This document shows positions 25,346 to 31,968 of a DNA stretch of 31,968 nucleotides, piece by piece. The DNA is from CAYPEL01 sp964409635 (lineage in GTDB: Bacteria; Pseudomonadota; Gammaproteobacteria; DSM-19610). How positions within the stretch are numbered: the first letter of the stretch is position 1; each line of letters begins with the position of its first letter. The position numbers were made by a program, and so were the translations under genes. The stretch is from contig CAYPEL010000011.1 in NCBI GenBank assembly GCA_964409635.1, forward strand, positions 1 through 31,968, in the 5' to 3' direction. Under the pieces are notes generated by a model. The model saw only the letters and a list, made by a program, of their open reading frames with translations, was not told the origin of the DNA and did no database searches.

Positions 25346-25795
25346 AACTCACTTTCCTTTCGTTGATATAAAATATGGCCTGCCGCATAAACAGGCGCTG
25401 AATCGATAGTCAGGCAGCTCATACAGTGCACGCTGAAAAGTTATCCTGACCGGAGAACCAGCATCTCTTTAAAATTGATCAAGAGATTGGGAATAGATTA
25501 CTTGGATTTGAATATTGTAATAAAGCGAACGGTCATATTAACACATTACTAGCTGTATCAGAAAGGTAGGTATATAACAGGTAGCGGCTATTGATATCAG
25601 TTATTTATATTATATTACAATTAGTTATTGTACATTCTTGTGATTTTAATTTAATTAAATATCGCAAGATTCTATTGAATAAGGGGCCGCCTATTCTAAT
25701 TTTTCAACCTGCTGCTGAAGCCGCCATGCCGGTTTTGCCCGCTCTCATAAGGTGCAATCAGGTTTATCTGTTTTAACCACGCATAAACATTTCTG
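25346..25795. other. Gene-free region upstream of the cytochrome gene
   Basis: 450 bases with no convincing gene. About 25590-25680 is strongly AT-rich. A GC-rich block at about 25683-25765 differs from its surroundings and may be a repeat remnant. A small hairpin GCCTG...CAGGC (25378-25396) lies in the cytochrome leader. The cytochrome promoter should be on the minus strand here, but no clear -35/-10 pair is visible. Confidence 0.4.
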
Positions 25796-28117
25796 CTACT
25801 CAAACTCCATAGTCCGAAAGACCATGCCGGCATTGAGCTTGGCTAGCTCATCAAAAGTATCCAAGTGTGAATACGGCGATTGATCAACTTCGTAAGCCTG
25901 GGTCAAATCTCCAGCTTCGTCGAGAACCTCCTGGATTTTACCGCGAAGGTATCTCAAGTAATCTACTGTCCATTTTTTTACCGTCGCCATATCGGTAGCG
26001 CCACCGTGACCTGGTATAACAGTTGTTGCATTAAGCGCCGCAAACTTATCCCAGGTCTCAATCCAGGCGGCGGTATCGGTGTTCTCAAATATGGGTAACA
26101 TGCGTTCGTTAAAGGCCATATCCCCGGTGATGATAAGTTTCTGTTCCGGTAGCCATAACATGATGCCGCCGGGACTATGAGCAGGCCCCAGGTAAAGGAT
26201 TTCAATCTTCCACGAACCCATTTGTAATGGCATGCTGGCTTCGATGATTTTGTCCGGTTCGGGTAGCTCGGTTTTGTAGGCTTTATCTCTTAGCCGGGTA
26301 CGCATTCTGTCGAGTGCTGCATGGCCGTGCGCTTGAATTGCTGTCAGTGCATCTTTATGGGCGATAACAGACACCCCCTGTTCCCGCCAGTAGCCTGTAC
26401 CGTGGGCAGCATGCCCTTGTGCATTTTCCAGTACAACGTATTTTACCGGCTGGTCAGTGCGTCGTTTGATTTCATCATGCAGGGCTTTTGCCAGCAGATA
26501 ATTATCACCGGCATTCATCACAATCACGCCATCATCCGTGATGATAAAGGAAAGATTATTGTTATGGCCCGAGTTGGCATAACTGCCAGGGGCGGTTGCA
26601 CCTATGGCGCTCCAGACACCAGGAATGACCTCCACAGGACGGCTATACAGGAAACTATCAAGCTCCTTATCGAGCTCCTCGACAGGAAGCCCGGCTTTTT
26701 TCCAGGCAAAGAAACCGTCTTTATAGTTTTTGACATTGGTATAGCCAAGCTGCATTAAGGTATCTGCGGCGAGCGGGCTGCGTTGATTGATACCGCAATA
26801 AGTAACAATCGGTGTGTCCTTGTCCGGCACATAGGATTCAATCTGAAATTCAAGCCAACCGCGCATAATATTCCGGTGCCGTGGAGCATCAATATGCCCG
26901 CCCCGGATTGCCAGCTCCTCTGGCGTACGCACATCGATTAAGACCGTTTCGGGGCGCTCTTCAAGCAAGGTCTTAAGTTCCTGAGTATCTATATTAGTAA
27001 TGCGAGCATTGACCTGTTCCAGCATAATGCGTGATTGGTTCGATAGCCCAGGGATAGACGCTACAAACGCATCTTCTGCCACCTTATTATCCTCATCGGT
27101 TATATCTTCTTCCACCGGCGATGGCGCAACACTACTGGCTGTATCTGGTTCCAGGGATTCCGCTTCCATCGATAAATACACCTGGTAAGCATTTATCCTG
27201 TTGCCTTCCTTAAAGGCTGGCAGATTTTCGAACTCAGACCAGTCTACGCCAGCATAAGCTTCATCAAAAGGCGTAAATTCGTCTACGGCATTACCCATGG
27301 TTTCACGTAGATAAGCAAGATATCGTCGGGTAAGTGAAATGGTATTTTTAGGGTCAGTCGACGCCGGACCATGACCAGGCACAAGTGCTGACAGCCCATT
27401 TGTTTCCAACCGGGTTAATGTCTGCAGCCATTTTTTCGAATCAGCACTGCCAACAAAAGGGATGCGCCCACGAAAAATAATGTCACCGGAAAATAGCACC
27501 TTGTCAGGCTCAACCAGCAGTGTGAGGTCACCATCAGAATGGGCTTTACCCATGAAATTCATGGTAAAAGTTAAACCACCCAGCATAAATTCTGATGAAC
27601 TTGAAATGCTTGTATCAGGCAACACCAGGTGGGTTTGTTCATTTACCCAAGGATCGAGAGAAAACTGGCGCTCCTCAAGGCGTTCTTTTGCCACATCGGA
27701 CTGGATATACTTTTGAGCGCCGTAGGGCGCAATAATTTCAGCACCCAATGCTTCAAAAACCTGTAAGCCATAGATATGGTCAGCATGGTAATGGCTAACG
27801 ATTACTTTTTTAATCGGTTGCGGGGTAATTTCACGAATTTTCTGCACCAGTTTATCCGCCAGCGAGGGGGTGCCTAGCGCATCAAAAACCACAACACCTT
27901 CTTTGGTCACTACAAAACCAGCATTAGAAATAAAGCCTTCATTATCGGTAGCGATTCCAGCCGAACCCTCAACGTAATAAACGTGCGCAGATACTTTTTT
28001 AACTTCCATATCAACGGAAGTCGTTGCATAGGTGTTTTCAGCCGCTGGAACATGCCCGCAAGCCAACATAAGTAGCGTTGCTATAGCGGCTAAACAGGAT
28101 TTATTGCATTTCGGCAT
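25796..28117 (-). CDS. Exported MBL-rhodanese-MBL three-domain fusion protein
   Basis: A 773-residue protein in three modules after a signal peptide (about 1-27; the LMLAC stretch could be a lipobox). Module 1 (about 35-290) is a metallo-beta-lactamase fold with an intact HYHADH motif (109-114), AHSDGD, FSGD and PGHG. Module 2 (about 370-485) is a rhodanese with active-site Cys441 in CGINQRS. Module 3 (about 495-773) is a second MBL fold in which the first zinc motif reads ENAQGH, while AHSPGG, TGD and PGHG remain. MBL/rhodanese pairs occur in persulfide and glutathione-persulfide metabolism, so a periplasmic sulfur-transfer role is plausible but inferred. The ATG at 28117 has GAGGAAAG just upstream and gives a proper signal peptide, so it is preferred over 28165. 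Confidence 0.87.
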   Translation of the reverse strand: MPKCNKSCLAAIATLLMLACGHVPAAENTYATTSVDMEVKKVSAHVYYVEGSAGIATDNEGFISNAGFVVTKEGVVVFDALGTPSLADKLVQKIREITPQPIKKVIVSHYHADHIYGLQVFEALGAEIIAPYGAQKYIQSDVAKERLEERQFSLDPWVNEQTHLVLPDTSISSSSEFMLGGLTFTMNFMGKAHSDGDLTLLVEPDKVLFSGDIIFRGRIPFVGSADSKKWLQTLTRLETNGLSALVPGHGPASTDPKNTISLTRRYLAYLRETMGNAVDEFTPFDEAYAGVDWSEFENLPAFKEGNRINAYQVYLSMEAESLEPDTASSVAPSPVEEDITDEDNKVAEDAFVASIPGLSNQSRIMLEQVNARITNIDTQELKTLLEERPETVLIDVRTPEELAIRGGHIDAPRHRNIMRGWLEFQIESYVPDKDTPIVTYCGINQRSPLAADTLMQLGYTNVKNYKDGFFAWKKAGLPVEELDKELDSFLYSRPVEVIPGVWSAIGATAPGSYANSGHNNNLSFIITDDGVIVMNAGDNYLLAKALHDEIKRRTDQPVKYVVLENAQGHAAHGTGYWREQGVSVIAHKDALTAIQAHGHAALDRMRTRLRDKAYKTELPEPDKIIEASMPLQMGSWKIEILYLGPAHSPGGIMLWLPEQKLIITGDMAFNERMLPIFENTDTAAWIETWDKFAALNATTVIPGHGGATDMATVKKWTVDYLRYLRGKIQEVLDEAGDLTQAYEVDQSPYSHLDTFDELAKLNAGMVFRTMEFE

Positions 28118-28350
28118 AACTTTCCTCATATTAAAATTAGCTGACTTCAGCTCACCCATCAGCACGCGCTCTACAAAGACTTTGGCTTGTTCAAGCTAAT
28201 ACCCCAGGCCTTCAAAGGATAACCAAAACATGGGCTTTGTATATCACCCACTAGGTTAGCTTAATAACCGGTTTATTTACCTCTACTCGCCAGATCGCGT
28301 ATTATGCCAGCCAGGCGCATCCACACGATGTCTATAAATAAAAGTGCCCT

Positions 28351-30150
28351 GTGAATTTCAAAATACTCCCTTTCAATGTTCTGGCGGTTCTCTGCCTTAT
28401 TCTTTTCCACATCCCCGCAGCAGGGGCCGAACAACCTGAAGTTGAGATAAGGATACGGCTAGATGACACGGAGCTGCTGGAAAATGTCACCGCCCACTTG
28501 AGCATTGTACAGGAAACCAAAAAACCGCCTCTATTAGAGCGCATTAATCCCTTTAGCAAGTCCGAGCCTACCCAAGCTTTAACCGCCGGGCGCATAAAAC
28601 GCTTACACCACCGCGCAGTTGGTGAAATCCGTCAGGCATTACAGCCATTTGGCTACTACGAGCCGGTTATTGCCAGTGAACTTAAGCGGCAAGACAACGG
28701 CTGGCGGGCAACCTATCGGATTGACCCAGGCCCGGCCACCACCCTTCGCCATGTTGATATTAAATTGTCAGGTGCCGGGGCAGAAGATGCCCGCTTACAA
28801 AAAATCACCCGTAAAAGCCGGTTAGCGCCAGATAAGCAATTATCCCATGAAAAATACGAAGCCTATAAACAAGCACTCTACGATACCGCCTATTTTAGCG
28901 GCTATCTTGATGCGCATTTCACAACAAGTCAGCTGAAGATAATTCCAGACCAGCAAAGCGCCGATATCATTCTGCACTTTGACACGGGCGAGCAATACTA
29001 CTTTGGGCAGATTAACCTTGAGCAGTCAGTGATCAGACAGGAGTTGGCCGAGCGTTTTATACATATTAAAACCGGTGACCCACTGGAAACCGAAAAACTG
29101 CTTGATTTGCAATTACGGCTTGATGACAGTGACTACTACGGTCAAGTTGGCATCGACTTGCAACGCGACCGTGCTGTTGAAAACAAAGTACCCGTACTGA
29201 TAAAAACCGAAGCCAGTAAATCCCAACGATACACAGCCGGTTTAGGCTACGGAACAGATACCGGCCCCAGGCTGACATTTGGAACTAAATTCAGGCACCT
29301 CAACCAACGTGGGCACCAATTTCAGGCCGACGTGCAATGGTCTGAAGTCAAACAAACTTTTTCGTCACAATATCTAATCCCCATCGGTGATTTAATCACG
29401 GATCAATTGGCATTATCTGCCGCGCTGCAAGAAGAAAAGTTTGGTGATATTAATACACGCCAGTTTATTGCAGGCCCCAGCCATATTACAAACTGGTATG
29501 GTTTTCGCCGGCGCTTGTATCTGAACTACCTACAGGAAGATTTTTCATTTGATAAAGGTGTGGCCGACCGCGCGGATATTATTTACCCAGGTATAACCTT
29601 ATCCAGAAATTCCAGCAATGATAGCGCCTTTCCGCGCCGTGGCTACAGCGTAACCGCAGACCTGCATGGTGGGTCTAAATCTGTATTGTCATCCGCCTCT
29701 TTTTTACGCGCCAGCCTCGGCCTGCGCGGGGTAACCTCACTGGGCAAGCGCTCACGTCTGTTATTACACTTCGATTCGGGCGCAGTGGTATCAGACGCAT
29801 TTAATCTGCTGCCACCCTCGCAGCGTTTTTTTACCGGCGGCGACCGGAATCTGCGGGGGTATGAATATCAAGATATCGGGCCGGTCAATAATAGCGGTGA
29901 CACAATCGGCGGCAAGAAGCTGTTGGCAGGCGGCGTGGAAATTGATTATTTGTTCCATAAAAATTACGGTGCCGCCCTGTTCTTTGATTCCGGCGATGCC
30001 TTCAATGAATCCCCGGATTTTAAAAATAGCATAGGCGTTGGACTGCGCTGGCGTTCGCCGGTTGGCATGTTCCGGATTGATCTTGCTCATCCATTGGATG
30101 ACCCGGACTCTAATTTCAGGTTGCATATTAGTATCGGGCCTGATTTATGA
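28351..30150 (+). CDS. tamA: TamA outer-membrane translocation and assembly factor
   Basis: A 599-residue Omp85-family protein. The signal peptide ends near AAGAEQ, three POTRA domains span about 26-265, and the C-terminal half is a 16-strand barrel with the lid-loop motif RNLRGYEYQD and a C-terminal strand ending FRLHISIGPDL. With TamB it forms an envelope-spanning complex involved in outer-membrane protein assembly and lipid transport. The start is GTG at 28351; no better ATG lies near, and the signal peptide fits this start. The stop overlaps the tamB ATG by four bases. Confidence 0.93.
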   Translation: MNFKILPFNVLAVLCLILFHIPAAGAEQPEVEIRIRLDDTELLENVTAHLSIVQETKKPPLLERINPFSKSEPTQALTAGRIKRLHHRAVGEIRQALQPFGYYEPVIASELKRQDNGWRATYRIDPGPATTLRHVDIKLSGAGAEDARLQKITRKSRLAPDKQLSHEKYEAYKQALYDTAYFSGYLDAHFTTSQLKIIPDQQSADIILHFDTGEQYYFGQINLEQSVIRQELAERFIHIKTGDPLETEKLLDLQLRLDDSDYYGQVGIDLQRDRAVENKVPVLIKTEASKSQRYTAGLGYGTDTGPRLTFGTKFRHLNQRGHQFQADVQWSEVKQTFSSQYLIPIGDLITDQLALSAALQEEKFGDINTRQFIAGPSHITNWYGFRRRLYLNYLQEDFSFDKGVADRADIIYPGITLSRNSSNDSAFPRRGYSVTADLHGGSKSVLSSASFLRASLGLRGVTSLGKRSRLLLHFDSGAVVSDAFNLLPPSQRFFTGGDRNLRGYEYQDIGPVNNSGDTIGGKKLLAGGVEIDYLFHKNYGAALFFDSGDAFNESPDFKNSIGVGLRWRSPVGMFRIDLAHPLDDPDSNFRLHISIGPDL

Positions 30151-31968
30151 AACGCACCGTTAAATATAGCCTGATACTCTTGCTCAGCTTGATAGCGCTA
30201 TTGATTTTGCTGTTGCTTACCATTGTAGGTACTGAACGGGGCACCACGTGGGCCTGGTCACTGGCGCAAGGCGTTTTACCAGACACCCTGCAAGCAGATA
30301 ATATAAGTGGCCGCCTTGCCGGACCGCTCTATATTGATGGCTTAGACCTGACTACTGGACAGGTACAGATCCGGCTTGACCACGCCGAACTGGATTGGTC
30401 AATACATAAACTGTTCAAATCGACTGCCCGTATTAACCGATTAATCGTGAATGGGCTACACATAACCAAGACAGCCACTGCAAGCCCTAACACGGATAGC
30501 AAAGACGCCACCAAATTACCCGCTGAAATAAATTTCCCGGTGGACATCGAGCTTGAAAATATTGAATTCAACGACTTTCAATACAAGGCATCCGCAAACG
30601 CAGAGCCATTTATTATTGATCATATCAAACTCGACACCAGCTATACCGGCAATCACCTGGCGATTAAAACTTTAAAGGCTTCGTCTCCATTTTTTCAAAT
30701 TGATGCCCGTGCCAAATTGCATGCGCAAGGTGACTTTCCGCTATCTGGCGATGTTCAGTGGCAAATCAATCATACAGATTATGCACCGATCAAGGGGCAT
30801 TCAAAGCTCGAGGGGAATTTCCAGCATCTGACGATTGAGTCACTGCTCGATACGCCCTACAACACAACGGCGACAATTCAGCTACAACAACCGCTTAATA
30901 ATTTAACCGCCAGCATCGCATTTACCACGAAAAGTTTATCGCCTAAGGAAATACAGCCTGCATGGCCTGAAACAACTTTTTCCGCAACAGCCAGTGGGTC
31001 TTATCAATCGGACATAATCAGCATTGACAAATTGTCACTACACCCTGCCAATATGCCTGCACAGCTTCAAGCCCATGGCCACATCAATCTGAGCGGGGCA
31101 CAGCCGGTTCTCGACCTGACTACGAACTGGCAGCAGATGCAATGGCCTCTCACTGGCGAAGCACAAATACAGAGCCCGGAAGGCAAACTGATAATAACCG
31201 GCACACCTGAAAACCTGACCGCTAAGCTGTTCGCTAAAATTGATGACCATGGCGAGGTGAGTGGCCAGATAAACCGCCGCGATAAAAACATCCGGATGGC
31301 ACTGGCGTGGAAACATCTCACGCTACCCACCGCAGAAACAAAACTCCTGCTCCCCGAAGGAACAGCCGAAATTAGCGGCACTATCGATGATTATCTGATC
31401 AAGCTTGATACCGCGCTCGATGCGCCTGATCAAGCCAGTGGCTATATTCATGTGGCCGGACGCGGTAGCAGTCAACAGTTGCAACTCGATACTGTTGATA
31501 TAAAAGCACTGGACGGTGTACTAAAAGGCAGCGCTGAATTAACCTGGCAACCCGCAATCGATTTAAAGCTGGATCTCAAAGGACAAGATTTAAACCCAGG
31601 CGTGTTGTTCAGCGCATGGCCTGGGAAACTGGCGCCCATCATCCGGTTACGCGCTACGAATAAAAGCGGCGAATGGTTCATCCAATCTCAACAAACAAAA
31701 ATAAAGGGGGAATTACGCGGCTACCCTATCAACCTTACCGCACAGGCTAGTCTTGAAAATAAAGTTCTTGAGTTGACCACACTAAACTTTCAATCAGGAA
31801 AAAGCCGGCTGAAACTAAAAGGAACAGTCGATGAAAAGTTCAATCTGACATGGCAGATAAACAGCAATGACCTTGGCGAGGTCTGGCCAGACGCACAGGG
31901 TGAAATAAACGGGATTGGGAAGATAACCGGCGCGCTGCATTATCCTAAAATCGGCGCCTCTCTAAAGG
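30147..31968 (+). CDS. tamB: TamB inner-membrane translocation and assembly protein, partial
   Basis: The frame opens at ATG 30147, inside the tamA stop (ATGA), and stays open for 607 codons to the end of the window. The N-terminus MKRTVKYSLILLLSLIALL is a membrane anchor, followed by the TamB-like TERGTTWAWSLA, DNISGRLAGPLYIDGLDL and DHAELDWSIHKLF. The rest is beta-repeat sequence of the AsmA/TamB bridge type. The C-terminal DUF490 domain that contacts TamA must lie beyond the window, as full-length TamB is usually over 1200 residues. Confidence 0.93.
   Translation, partial: MKRTVKYSLILLLSLIALLILLLLTIVGTERGTTWAWSLAQGVLPDTLQADNISGRLAGPLYIDGLDLTTGQVQIRLDHAELDWSIHKLFKSTARINRLIVNGLHITKTATASPNTDSKDATKLPAEINFPVDIELENIEFNDFQYKASANAEPFIIDHIKLDTSYTGNHLAIKTLKASSPFFQIDARAKLHAQGDFPLSGDVQWQINHTDYAPIKGHSKLEGNFQHLTIESLLDTPYNTTATIQLQQPLNNLTASIAFTTKSLSPKEIQPAWPETTFSATASGSYQSDIISIDKLSLHPANMPAQLQAHGHINLSGAQPVLDLTTNWQQMQWPLTGEAQIQSPEGKLIITGTPENLTAKLFAKIDDHGEVSGQINRRDKNIRMALAWKHLTLPTAETKLLLPEGTAEISGTIDDYLIKLDTALDAPDQASGYIHVAGRGSSQQLQLDTVDIKALDGVLKGSAELTWQPAIDLKLDLKGQDLNPGVLFSAWPGKLAPIIRLRATNKSGEWFIQSQQTKIKGELRGYPINLTAQASLENKVLELTTLNFQSGKSRLKLKGTVDEKFNLTWQINSNDLGEVWPDAQGEINGIGKITGALHYPKIGASLK

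Noticed and set aside
28118..28350. Promoters in the gap between the MBL-rhodanese gene and tamA
   Set aside because: Two divergent promoters must exist, but no convincing -35/-10 pair or palindrome could be picked out by eye.
1..31968. CRISPR array, tRNA, rRNA, integrase or toxin-antitoxin pair
   Set aside because: No regularly spaced repeats, cloverleaf-like sequence, rRNA motifs or matching protein families were seen.

Overview
The window looks like a chromosomal segment of a gammaproteobacterium, probably aquatic or salt-exposed. The evidence is a lapG/lapD biofilm-switch pair, a tamA/tamB pair, a small Met-ligated class I cytochrome c, a DUF4389 protein, and an intracellular sucrose synthesis/cleavage operon of the kind known from nitrifiers, methylotrophs and sulfur oxidisers. 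No rRNA, tRNA, CRISPR array, integrase or phage gene is visible. A run of 10 N marks a scaffold gap, so this is a draft or metagenomic assembly. I cannot name the species.

Layout. (1) 90-1115: a membrane-anchored SGNH hydrolase. (2) 4023-1330, minus strand: lapG then lapD, a periplasmic protease and the enzymatically degenerate c-di-GMP receptor that sequesters it. (3) 4252-10592, plus strand: a tightly coupled four-gene operon of sucrose-phosphate synthase, sucrose-phosphatase, fructokinase and sucrose synthase. These genes make sucrose and take it apart again inside the cell; there is no sucrose transporter or invertase. (4) 10720-12156: an aldehyde dehydrogenase behind a long REP-type hairpin. 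(5) 12205-17228: a repeat-rich stretch with a DUF4389 membrane protein, a large AsmA-like protein split by the assembly gap, and at least four palindromic repeat units. Several of these units overlap start or stop codons. (6) 17226-19355, minus strand: a PIF1-like helicase with an HRDC-type C-terminus, probably acquired. (7) 19676-24900, plus strand: a molybdopterin oxidoreductase, then three predicted exported proteins (an alpha/beta-hydrolase/beta-helix lipoprotein, an FGE-fold protein lacking one catalytic cysteine, and a GlcG/HbpS-like protein), ended by a strong bidirectional terminator. (8) 25345-25040 and 28117-25796, minus strand: a small cytochrome c and a three-module metallo-beta-lactamase/rhodanese/pseudo-metallo-beta-lactamase protein. 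(9) 28351-31968, plus strand: tamA and the first 607 codons of tamB, which runs off the window.

How the genes fit together. The sucrose operon predicts a regulated pool of sucrose, as compatible solute and/or carbon store: SPS and SPP fill it, and sucrose synthase plus fructokinase recover NDP-glucose and fructose-6-phosphate from it. It lies back-to-back with lapGD, with a perfect 16-bp palindrome in the shared intergenic region. TamAB and the AsmA-like protein both belong to envelope-bridging families. The most unusual items are the MITE-like palindrome that supplies the likely start codon of the AsmA-like gene, the repeated placement of stop codons at repeat edges, and the fused MBL-rhodanese-MBL protein whose second MBL module has lost most of its first zinc motif.
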